Under the pieces are notes generated by a model, which was not told the origin of the DNA, did no database searches, and saw only the letters and a program-made list of their open reading frames with translations. A program made the position numbers and the translations under genes. Positions 42,102 through 52,069 of a stretch of 64,000 nucleotides of DNA are shown piece after piece; position 1 is the first letter of the stretch, and each line of letters begins with the position of its first letter. The stretch spans positions 2,604,001-2,668,000 of the forward strand of contig JAKZAP010000011.1 of the NCBI GenBank assembly GCA_023053575.1, written 5' to 3'. Source of the DNA: Branchinecta lynchi (lineage: Eukaryota > Arthropoda > Branchiopoda > Anostraca > Branchinectidae).

Positions 42102-43186
42102 TAATTTGTTTTCGGAAGCTTATGACTGACAATTGCTTTCAATTTTGGGCAAGTGAGGCTAAACGAAACATGATCGCCTCCACAGTTTGCACACTGAGGA
42201 GACAAATTGCAAGGCGAGTCTCTATCTGAGACATGAGGACCGGCACAGCGCGCACATTTTGGTGTAACACTGGAACAAGACGACTGGAGATGGTCAGGGG
42301 ATCGGCAATTGTTACAGCACCGGGGATTAGCCTTGAACTCATAAACACTTAGGATTTCGTATCCTACTTTGAGACCATATCTGAATGCTTCGGATCTTGA
42401 TGCTGCATCGGAGAATTCGAGTTTTACTGCCAGGGATTTCCCTAGCCTAGAAGCGCCAGAAACACCAGGGCAAGACATCAGGTGGGACAATTCAAAATCA
42501 GGCGTAATTCCCTTGAGGAGTCCGTAAAACTTCTTGGTTAGAACTTTCGCAGAAGAACCTGTAATCGCACCAGTTATCGACAAGCGGAAATCCTCAGCAA
42601 CTGACTTATATATATTGACAATCAGTTTGTCACGTACAGGGCGAATGCTAGTGACTGATTCGTGTCCATCAATCTGGTCTACCACAACTTTTCGTTTTAT
42701 TGGGTCCGAGAGGGTAGAGGGAAGGTTCGACACAATAATAGTAGCGTGTGAATCAGGAATTGCAGGTTTCGGCAATTGGGGGTAATTCAAATCATAGGCG
42801 TCCAGCTTAGTGGCAACAACCTTGAGTAGTTGTTCCACACGATTCACCTTGCTTGACAGCCTAGAATAAGCGAATGCGGGCAAAACCGGAACCTCGGTTG
42901 GAGACTTGATAACGTAGATCGGAGTTGATACCTCCTCAGATTCCAGTTTCTTAAGAAAATCAAGAATATCTTTCACATTATTCACAGAGGCTTTCGCACC
43001 GATGCGCCGGGGGCAATTATGATTGGGCGCAACCTTCGCCCAAAATACGTTTTTCGCATCAGCGATATCACCGCATTCAAAAAAGTCTGTTGCGTGCTTA
43101 ACAATAATATCGTCTTCAGTTCCTTCTTCCCAGTTATTCTGCAAAAAGTTCATTACCGGGCAATGCACGAACTCCCTATTCTCCAT
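42101..43186 (-). CDS. LINE B ORF1: zinc-knuckle nucleic-acid-binding protein
   Basis: 361 residues from ATG at 43186, intact. The middle region has an RRM/PHD-like segment (ATIIVSNLPSTLSDPIKRK). The C-terminus has CCHC-type zinc knuckles (CCNNCRSPDHLQSSC, CARCAGPHVSDRDSPC, CANCGGDHVSFSLTC). This is a typical LINE RNA chaperone. ORF1 and ORF2 overlap at TAATG, an arrangement compatible with termination-reinitiation. Confidence 0.85.
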   Translation of the reverse strand: MENREFVHCPVMNFLQNNWEEGTEDDIIVKHATDFFECGDIADAKNVFWAKVAPNHNCPRRIGAKASVNNVKDILDFLKKLESEEVSTPIYVIKSPTEVPVLPAFAYSRLSSKVNRVEQLLKVVATKLDAYDLNYPQLPKPAIPDSHATIIVSNLPSTLSDPIKRKVVVDQIDGHESVTSIRPVRDKLIVNIYKSVAEDFRLSITGAITGSSAKVLTKKFYGLLKGITPDFELSHLMSCPGVSGASRLGKSLAVKLEFSDAASRSEAFRYGLKVGYEILSVYEFKANPRCCNNCRSPDHLQSSCSSVTPKCARCAGPHVSDRDSPCNLSPQCANCGGDHVSFSLTCPKLKAIVSHKLPKTN

Positions 43187-43750
43187 TATCCTTTGCTGGG
43201 AAAAACCAGTCAAACTGGTCAGAGCGCACGTAATTCACCAGAGGTCTGATCAGTTCGAGGGACTGAAATGAACTGATATGAATGAAGGTGTTGATAAAGA
43301 GTTATTAAAAGCACTTAATGTGAAATATAGAGATAATCATACAAGATATAAAGGAGAATATTTTGAGATGCCTCATTTTTACTTTGATAACCCAGAGAAT
43401 ATAGAAGATGCTCTGTCTGGATTAACACCTATAAGTCAAAGTTATGGTGGTTTGAAAAGTAAAAGTGGTTCTAATAAGTATGATAAAATTATTTTATTTA
43501 TACAAGATTATAAGGATAGATTAAAAAAAATTCAATCTAGTAGACCCTTTATCAAACGACAAGGAACTGAAATATTTATGAATTGTAATGAAATGATTTC
43601 AAAATTATACCCTTTGATAGGTAGCAGAGTAAACGGAAACACATCTGATGAGGTGAGGAATTAATCTAGCGATATTTGGATTCGTTAATGCGAAATAAAT
43701 TTCTTACGAAGAGAGATTACAATTCAATATATAAAAAATATTTCTAATAA

Positions 43751-44539
43751 ATGGTGTTGTTAAACATTAAAGGTAATGAAAGTATCATTGATATAAAATT
43801 TAGTCAACCAATCGAATTGAATCGTAATTGTGATGATGAAATAGGTTTGAATCAGTGTAGTTTGTGGTACTCGTGGCATAATATAAGTGATAAATTTAGA
43901 AATAATAAATTTCAATACAGGAAAGATGAAGAGGGGGGATGGATGAATGTTACTATTCCTAATGGGATGTATAACGATGATTGTTTGAATTATTTGTTGT
44001 GTCAGTATTTTGATACACCAAAAGATAAATGTCCTATTGTAATTTCATCCAATCCAGCATCTATGAGATTTGTCATACTATTACAAGAAAAATATTTGTT
44101 TAGATTTAATAGTGACTTGTGTCAGATTTTAGGATTTGAGAAGGAAAGTCAGATTTCTAGGAAAATCAATGAAGGTACAAAGCTTCCGAATATTACTAGA
44201 AGCGTTGATAAAATTCAAATTCACTGCTCTCTTGTAAACAGCTCTATAGTAAACAAAAGTAAATCAGATGTCATTTGGACATTTGTTCCTAATACAGAAC
44301 CGGATTGTCAAATTGTTGAAAACCCAAGACAACTCATTTATCTTCCTATCAATACGAAAGAGTATATTTATTCCTTGAGAATGATAATTACTGATCAATT
44401 AGGAAGAACTATTGACCTGAATGGACATAACGTTGGATACGTATTGCATTTAAGGGAAAAGCTTCTTGAAATTGAAAGGATTGAAAGGATTAGTGAAATA
44501 GAATTGGTTAATAATAAACGATTACTTTATAAAAAGTAG
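43751..44539 (+). pseudogene. Penton-like minor capsid protein, read-through at the 3' end (old Polinton)
   Basis: Homologue of 31576-32292 with the same motifs (TIPNGMYNDDCLNYLL, WTFVPNTEPDCQIVENPRQ). The native stop is lost, and the frame continues about 24 codons into the next gene. Confidence 0.72.
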
Positions 44540-44851
44540 TATGGAAGTAGAATCGGTAGTGTATTCAAAAACATTGTTAATTCCCAGTTATTTCAAACGT
44601 CAGCAAAACAAATAAAAGATGGGGCTATGTCAATTAATATTATTAAACCAAGATTTGACTTGTTGAAAAACAGAGCAATAGAATATGGGAAAGATCTGAT
44701 CGATGTAAACAAGAAGGAACTCATTGATGTAATTGGAAACAAAAAATAGATGAAGGATCTTATAGGTACAAATAAAAGGATTTTAAATCAAAGAAGTCAG
44801 GACTTGATCAAAACGTTAATGACTGGAAATGGATTAAAGATTCTGAAATAA
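44504..44851 (+). pseudogene. Small basic virion-type protein, start lost
   Basis: Counterpart of 32321-32677. No ATG; in-frame TAGs near 44537 and 44747. It keeps GSVFKNIVNSQLFQTSAKQ and the TGNGLKILK end. Confidence 0.6.
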
Positions 44852-44881
44852 GTTTTATTTAATAATTTCTTTCTTATATAA

Positions 44882-46203
44882 ATGGTAGTAAATAAAGTTA
44901 TCAGTTCGCAATGGAACATTTTTGATGAACCGCTTGTGGATGATACAGTGGTTAAATATGAATTTAAAGAAATTCGAGAAACAGATGTTTGTAACAAAGA
45001 AAGTAGATTCGTGGTTCTATCCAAGTGAAAGTTATCTTGATGCTAGTGTAAGAATAGTAAACGAAAATGGGACTAATATAGCTGCAACCGATGTTGCTAC
45101 TTTAACGAATAATGGATTTAATTTATGTAGTACCGCGGAGTACGTAATAAACGATGAATCGGTTGAAAAAATTAATCATGTTGGTATTACAACTACCGTT
45201 ACAAAGTTGATTGAATACTCTGATGATTATTCTAGAAGTGCAGCAAGAAATCATTTGTGGTATAAAGATTATAATCAAGGGAAAGAAATCAATCCTGTAG
45301 TTGCTTCGTTTACTCCAAATCCAGCAGTAGCGGGGGCTGGAACAGTCAGTTTGAGAAATAATAATGATTATAATAAAGGGTTTGAAAAAAGATATAACCG
45401 AACAAAAAGCAGTAAATTAGTAAATATGTATTTACCATTATCAGAATTGTTTGGATTCTTAAAAGGAAACAAACGATTCTTCAGAGGTGCATCGCATAAT
45501 ATATTTCTAAGAAGAAATGATGATAACAACATGATTATAAGAAATGGAAATACGAATTTTAAAGTGGTCATCGAGTATTTATCCTGGAAAATCCCTATTG
45601 TAGCTCCTAGTATCGAAATGATGAGTAAATTAGAAAAGGGTCTTGCTAAGAATAAAAAGCATAATCTGATGTGGGAAGCATGTAATAGTTATAAAAGTGA
45701 TGTTAGTCAAAATAAGGAGCACACTTGGAAAGTTATTTCTGAGAGAAACAATCAACAAAAGTAGTTGTAATGTTACACAAAAATGAAAAGCATAACAATC
45801 AATTAATGAATAATATGGTGTTTGATCATATGAATTGAATAGACATAGAACTTAGAATTAATGGGGATAAATATCCTGAAGAACCACTCAAATGTGATTT
45901 TAGCGATGAGAAATGTAAATACTCAAATCTTTACAATAGGTTCATTCATTTGGGTTATAAACAATTAGCATTTGATACTGGTAGTGTTGTTAGTATAGAA
46001 GAGTTTAAAGAAGTATATCCACTATTCTGTTTAGATGTTTCCAAAACGAGTCAAATATTTATAATGGAACAACTGCTGATATTGAAATAAGTTTAACATT
46101 AAAAGATAATCAACCCGTACAATATAATGTTTACTGTGTTATATATTATGAAAGAAAAGCTACATTAGATATTACTAACAAAAATATGTATGTGAGTTTG
46201 TGA
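44882..46203 (+). pseudogene. Major capsid protein, frameshifted (old Polinton)
   Basis: Same landmarks as 32708-34045 (SWFYPSESYLDASVRI, NMYLPLSELFGFLKGNKRF, WKIPIVAPS). A deletion near 44990 and a one-base loss near 45757 break the frame, and TGA interrupts at about 45836. The tail shift near 46065 is identical to that of the younger copy. Confidence 0.76.
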
Positions 46204-46207
46204 GCTT

Positions 46208-46770
46208 GGAATTTTATTTAATAAAATCATCCACTAATAAATGGAGTCCACAAAAGAAGTCTTGTGTACAATCAGAATGAATAAATACAATGAGACAATC
46301 AGGAAAGACGAACTAGTTCTAGGATTGAAATATACCATCGTTAAAATGAGAATTGCTAAGACAAAATATAATGATAACTCGGTTGTCGTTATTAATCATA
46401 ATAACAAAGCCTGTGATTTGTTTATTCCACAGAGATATAATGCTATTGCTAGCGATTTGCTTCTAAAGAAAAATCTAGTTTTGCAACTGATTGTACGGGA
46501 AAACAAGAACAAAGAAACAAATGTGGATTTAGAACTGTTTACTCAGTAGGATACCGTTAGTTTTTATAGTATATATATCAATAGATTATTGAGATTAAAG
46601 GATAATATGTTCGTTTCTGGAAGTCTTTATTTTTAAATTAGGAAAATAAAAATTTCTTTGAAAAGGGTGTTAATTTGATATATAATATGTTAAAATTGGT
46701 AAATTTCATGTAATCAGGGGTTTATTTTATTGGGGGTTGGGTGGAGCGGGAACCCCTTTATATAACTACT
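46208..46770. repeat. Right terminal inverted repeat of the old Polinton
   Basis: Pairs with 12005-12567. The outermost bases end TATATAACTACT, followed by host TTGGTTGAAAG. Confidence 0.9.
46241..46549 (+). CDS. OB-fold-like small protein in right terminal repeat of the old Polinton (open)
   Basis: 102 codons from ATG in CACTAATAAATGGAG, no stop. It is about as long as the intact copy of the younger element and differs by several residues (for example KYNDNSVVV). It is the only fully open gene left in the old element, together with nothing that could express a virion. Confidence 0.68.
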   Translation: MESTKEVLCTIRMNKYNETIRKDELVLGLKYTIVKMRIAKTKYNDNSVVVINHNNKACDLFIPQRYNAIASDLLLKKNLVLQLIVRENKNKETNVDLELFTQ

Positions 46771-48620
46771 TTGGTTGAAAGTAAAAGTTTGATTTGAAGT
46801 TGTTTAAATGTTTGATTTAGAGGTAAGAAGACATGCTGAGCATGATGGTGAAAATCATTGTGTCGCCGGACAAGCAGTTTGTCCAGAATCCGGCCAAAAC
46901 CGGAAAGCTGATTCGAAGTAACAGTTTCATTTGAAGTTGATTAAATGTTTGATTTAGGGGTAAGAAGACATGCTGAACCCGATGGTGATACCATTTTCTC
47001 GCCGGACAACTAGTTCGCCTGTAATCCGGCCAAAACCAGAAAATATGTTAAAAGCAAAAGCTTTATCTGAAGTTGATTAGATGATAGACTTAGGGGTAAG
47101 AAGAGACGCTGAGTCTGTATATGATGATCATTTTTTACCCGGACATATAATTAGTCAGGAATTCGGTTGTACCCGCATTTTTTTTTAAGTCAAAATTATA
47201 TTTCAAGTTGATTAGATGTTCTTTGAACATCTAATCTGAGATACGCCGGTTTCGTTTCTGAATTTTGTTTTTTTTGCTGGACTAGTAGTTCGCTTGGAAT
47301 TCGGGCGCAACCGCAAATTTGGCAGTAGTATAAAGCAGGAAGTATGGGTCAGTATCGTCAAAATAGATATGGCTTATAGAGGTGTAGATAGATAGGTAGA
47401 TAAAATATCTGAACTCGGTTTTCTCTGATGGTTAGCCTGGCGAAGATAAGACCCAATTGTCTGGATCAAACCTTAGATTTTTGGGATCCCATCGACACCT
47501 TTGGTCTTGTTTACCCCGACATACATTACGTCTGGAATCTGGTTGTAACCGGAATTTTTTTCTATAAGTTAAAGTTTCATTTGAAGTTGCTCAGATATTC
47601 ATTATAGAGATAAGGATATATGCTGAATTCGTTTCTGAATTTACTTTTTTTGCTGGACAATTAGTTTGCTCGGAATTCGGCCGAAACCGTAAATTTGGCA
47701 GAAGTAAAGCAGGAAGTTTCGGTCAGTATGGTCAGAATAGATATGGCTTGTAGAGGTTAAGAGGTATATCTGAAGTTGGTTTTCTCTGATGATTATAGCC
47801 TGTCGAAGACCGGATCTGGCGAAGACAAGACGCAATTGTCTGGCTCAAATATTAGATTTTTTGGATCCATCGAAACCTCTGGTATTGTTTTTTCTATTCC
47901 CCATAACCGGCGAGTTCATTACAAAGAAAGAAAAAACAGGAATCTGCAAACATTTACAACAAAATATCTATGAACAAAACCAATTTCTCCCCTCTCCCCC
48001 GTCAAATCAATCTTTGGTTTTCTCCGTGAGATCTTGCCATATACCCTGTGACTGTTTACGAAGCTCTGACGTTATTTGAGAAGTTGCTGACCCCTCGAAG
48101 AATACTAAACAGAGGAAGGGAAGGGTGCGGCTTTCCAATTCTGAATTCTGGCGACAGCGTTCCTGGTTTTAGTATGCCCTTCCTCGTTTTAGTATGCCCT
48201 TCCTGGTTTTAGTGTGCCTTCCTGCTTTTCTCGCATTCCCTTCCCTTCCTGGTTTTAGTCGATCCCAACATATTCATCCTAGATGGAACACCTCTAGTGC
48301 GATTGCATTAGAAATTGTCGTATAAACAGGTAAGAATAGGTACATCGCGCGATCCGACCAGTTGGCTAATATATAAAGAAGAGACACTGAGTCAGTATAT
48401 GACAAGCATTTTTTACCCGGACATATAATACGTCCGGAATCTGGTTGTAACCGGGATTTTTTTGTAAGTTGTCTACAGCGTATGCGTAACGAATTATCTA
48501 AAGTCCACGTCCACACACGGAAGCATATTCATCCTATATGGAACACCTCTAGTGCGATTACATCAGAAATTGTCGTTTAAACAGGTAAGAATAGGTACAT
48601 CGCGCGATCCGACTAGTTGG
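46771..48620. repeat. Mirror of the left host flank (GGGATCCC-family fragments, 250-bp duplication)
   Basis: Non-coding. It starts TTGGTTGAAAGTAAAAG, the reverse complement of the left flank. It contains GGGATCCC at about 47480, the internal units of about 130 bp, and an AAAACGAGGAAGG/GTTTTAGTCGATCCC block at 48100-48270. Confidence 0.65.
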
Positions 48621-50760
48621 CCACAGTTAGAAACTTTCTATAGGAACGGAGGATGATTATTCAACTAGTTGGCTGCGCTAAGAATATTTCTATAGGAACG
48701 CAGCATGATTCTCCAACTAGTTGAGAAAATTCGTCAAGGAATGCAGAATTATCAAACTAATTTGCTAAAATAAGATATTTATAAAGATATTCATTGTTCA
48801 CAGATTATGCACAATTCCTGTAGGAACGGCAGATGATTATCCAACTAGTTGGCCACAGTACGACAGCTCCGATAAGCGAACTAGTTCCTACAACAAGAAA
48901 ATGAGAAGAGGAACGATAAATACAATCGTCACGGAAGGGATCGACTAAAAAGAGTCACGGCATGGCGCAGCCTAAAAGAAGGCACGTTAGATCGTTGTTC
49001 CTTCCCCTCATTCTGAAACCTGAAAGGTCCCTTTTAGTTTTCATGTCTATTTTTAGTGCTCGTGCCTCCTACATTATATAGTGCCGTGCCGTGCCTATTT
49101 TTAGTTGACCCCTTCATGGAATGCAGGATTTTTCAACTAATTCACTAAAATAAGGAAATTCAAACAGGCACGCACTGATTATCTAATTAGGGGTGCATTA
49201 GGCGTAATCTTGCCGTTCCAAAGAGACTCCTCAGGGTGTCGCAGGAGACCACGAGGATTGAGGAAATCACTTCCTGGGGACTCCTCAGAGGGAAAACAGA
49301 GAGAACACGGAGAATGGGCTCCAAAGCGAATGTTGTTCGAAAATCAAAATATTCTGGCGATGGAATAAGTCTGTAAAGTCATAGTTCACATTATTTTCAC
49401 CTTTGCTTATTCTTAATGTTTTATTTAATTCCACATATTTATTGTTTACAGATAAAAAATCGCAACCACAATAAACTTTTCCCAAAATCAGTCTTATCCC
49501 ACAATTTACACTCTGTTGATCTCACAAATTCTTTTTCACCGTCTCTAACGAATGGTTTTATGGCACTTTCAGATTCCGGCTTAAGTGCAATATACCGATC
49601 GCTTTTCCGTCCGTGTGTCGGTGACCGAGGAAAAGGTTATGGTCCAGCTAGTTGGCTACGAAATGAATATTGGCTACTAGTGATTACCCAACTAGTTTGC
49701 TAATATAAGAAAATTCGTCAAGGAATGCAGAATTATCAAACTAATTCGCTAAAAAAGAAAAATTATGGTTCAAAATTACAGTTCATTGCGTATTAGACAA
49801 AGTGACGCATAGCCAACCATTGGGGTCGAAATCCTTGTTGAGACTAACTAGTTGGATGTTTTCCGAAATTCCCATCAGTGTTCAGACAATCTGACTAGTG
49901 GAAATTTTTCGAACTTTTAAAGTTTAACTTAAAAGCCAACTCATGTGTGTGTCATTAATCGAATACACTGGATTATTTTGGTTCTTCAAAGGGATTTTTT
50001 TATTTCCACTATCCACGACGTTCAGAGTCCGTCCCCGCAACGAAGTTTCTCCTATGTCGCTGGAAATTTTAATCTCAAGAAAAACGCGGCTTTTCAGTGG
50101 GCAGTGGCGAGATTGGTGAAGATTGCTTAGTGCCTTAACAAACAAAAAATCATACATCTTCCTAGTACAACAAAAATACAAGCGCATAGAGGTACCACAA
50201 ATCACACGGAAATTCCACTATTTGAAAATCGATAATTCATGAATAGCGGAATATCGAAATAACTCATTTTCAGCGGGTCTTCAAGCCAATTTATGCGAGT
50301 AAGTGATGGGTAACTATATTGTCATATCACAGCCCTTTTCGGTTAAACTTTAAGAGTAAAAGCTGTTCCGACTATTTGAATATTTTCTGAAATCCCTATA
50401 CAAGTGCGAAACATATTCAACTAGTTGGATAAGAAGTTTTCTCTTATACGGTTTCTCGTCGTCGCCAACTAGTTGACAGTGTGGGATTTCCTAGAGTATC
50501 TTCTTCTGTAGCAAACTAGTTGGCTAAGAACTTTTCTCCTATCTTGTCACAGCCAACTAGTTGGCAACGCGGAATTTCTTACAGTGGCGAACTAGATGGA
50601 AAACAAAAAAAAATCATATACTTTTTAATCCCGCAGCCAACTAGTCGGCAACACCGGATTTCCTAAAGGATATTTCTTACAGTATCCTACTAGTCGGCTA
50701 GTGACCGAAAATTTCCGAAAATTAGCTAATAAATTTTGCTAGGTAGTACTTTTTCTCCTC
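48620..50760. repeat. Mirror region of CAACTAGTTGG palindromes
   Basis: No gene seen. It contains the counterpart MITE (48937-49111) and, at about 49880-50370, an AT-rich repeat ending CCCTTTTCGGTTAAACTTTA that recurs at 60090-60585. Confidence 0.6.
48937..49111. mobile_element. MITE of the GGATCGACTAAAA family
   Basis: Bounded by GGGATCGACTAAAAAGAG and TTTTTAGTTGACCCC. Mirror of 9580-9755. Confidence 0.7.
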
Positions 50761-50829
50761 TGTACTTTTTTGCTACTTGGGTTTTTGCTACACGGTTTTA
50801 GTGCGACGAATTTATTCATAGTCCAGGAA

Positions 50830-51960
50830 TTTATTTCGGGGGGGGGGGGGGGGGTTGCCCGCGGACCGGACAAAAAGGACATAAATCAGAGGGAAAAACC
50901 TATAAGAAATGATTATTTTTGTATGTTTCGGGGGGGGGGGGGGGGAACCCCCCACCCCCCTGGATACGGCCTTGCTCTTAATTGCCCTTTTTCTAAATTG
51001 GGAGTCAGTTGCATGGTTTAGCCTGTAAAGCCTCTTCAGATACGGCTGTCTTCATTTCCAGAACAAGAGCTGTAAGCTCATATTGCACTTGCAAGGATAG
51101 GTAGTAGCTAAGGGTATCAGCTAAGGTTCGCGCACAAAGGCACAAAGGAGCATGGGAAACTGAGGAGAACGAAATGTTTCGTTTGGTCGAAAGTTTTGTA
51201 TTGCTCTTTGCGGTTAAGGTGCTCACTTTAAGGAATTAGGTCACTCCTTACAGAGTTATGCGTCTCACAAGATTTACGGGACCCCCCCCCCCTCCCCAAC
51301 TCACCCGGTACACATTCGCACCAGTTCTATTAATAATGCGTCTAGGGCTCCTGCTTTTTTTCCCACCAAGTCCAGTCCCCGATGACCTCACGGGATTTTT
51401 GATCCCCCCCCCCCCCCCATAGTTGCCGGATCCAGTCCGGAGTTGAAACAGAACATCTGAGGCGTGTTCTTTGGCCAATTATCAAGTATCACTCGATCTG
51501 ACCATACTTCGAAAGTTCTGCATGCCTCAAGATTCCGCATTCCCCCCTCCACCCCCCCCCCCCCCTCCTCCATGATGGTCGTATCAGGGAAGTGACAAGT
51601 TAAAATTCAGAATTGTCGGGTCTCTAATACTAGCATATCTGGAAGTACTCGAGATGAGTGAACGAACTACCGAAATGCAATCGGTATAATGGCAATTGCG
51701 CTAAAAGCTGCAAGTGCGATACAAACCCAGTGACGCTCTGTCACGGATCTGTCCACTCAAAAACGAATCGAATATTGAAAAGCCGAAATTATCGACCTCC
51801 TACGATTGGATTACTAGAAAGCCCACATGTATTTCTCAATAATGTGCACAAACGAACCTGTGGAAAACATAAGAAACGAAAAACAAACAAACTGGCAGTA
51901 CAGATTGTCAAATCAGCTTGATCTCCGGTAGGTCTTTGTTCGTCCTGACATTTTAAACAG
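50830..51960. other. C/G-tract-rich repeat and upstream region of the right astacin gene
   Basis: Runs of G or C at about 50838-50854, 50932-50945, 51281-51290, 51403-51418 and 51553-51565. It contains the GAACATCTGAGGCGTGTTC unit. No gene is supported. Confidence 0.5.
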
Positions 51961-52012
51961 GTGTTTCTATGTTTAAGCAGAACAGAATCTGTATATCATT
52001 TGATGAGCCTAG

Positions 52013-52020
52013 TATATAAA
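52013..52020 (+). promoter_or_regulatory. TATA box of the right astacin gene
   Basis: TATATAAA, 50 bp before the ATG at 52070; conserved in the left arm (6605-6612). Confidence 0.72.
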
Positions 52021-52069
52021 CTACTGACTCCTTTTCTGAAGTCAGAGAGTTTTAACTGGCGTTCAGAAG

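Larger units (their letters stand above)
39373..43273 (-). mobile_element. Non-LTR retrotransposon (LINE B), two ORFs, minus strand
   Basis: About 3,900 bp in the conserved unknown gene of the old Polinton. Flanked by TGATAT (39367-39372 and 43274-43279). It has a short 5' leader, ORF1 with CCHC knuckles, ORF2 with endonuclease and reverse transcriptase, and an (AATAAT)n-type 3' tail at 39373-39395. It belongs to a different lineage from LINE A. Confidence 0.88.
38943..43747 (+). pseudogene. Conserved Polinton unknown protein, split by LINE B
   Basis: Homologue of 30736-31572. The 5' part (38943-39372) has a 41-bp tandem duplication (AACAGAGAAATTCAGAGAAG...) near 38990-39070 that shifts the frame. 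The 3' part resumes at 43274 and is altered by a frameshift near 43660. Confidence 0.8.
12005..46770 (+). mobile_element. Old Maverick/Polinton element, interrupted by a second Polinton and two LINEs
   Basis: Both ends start AGTAGTTATATAAAGGGG on the inward strand and have 563-bp terminal inverted repeats. After subtracting the nested Polinton (20830-34615 plus its duplication), LINE A (35005-38551) and LINE B (39373-43273), about 13.5 kb remains, close to the 13.8 kb of the nested element and with the same gene order. Almost every gene carries stops or frameshifts. No 6-bp target duplication is present: the flanks are inverted rather than direct repeats. Confidence 0.93.

Noticed and set aside
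12005..46770. Polinton inserted into the centre of a pre-existing palindrome
   Set aside because: That would still leave a 6-bp direct duplication; the flanking hexamers are AACCAA and TTGGTT, inverted rather than direct.
47641..48079. Pairs of similar ORFs in both arms (10826-11315 and 47641-48079)
   Set aside because: Open by chance in the GGGATCCC-family repeat; they are similar only because the arms are duplicated, and frames overlap on both strands.
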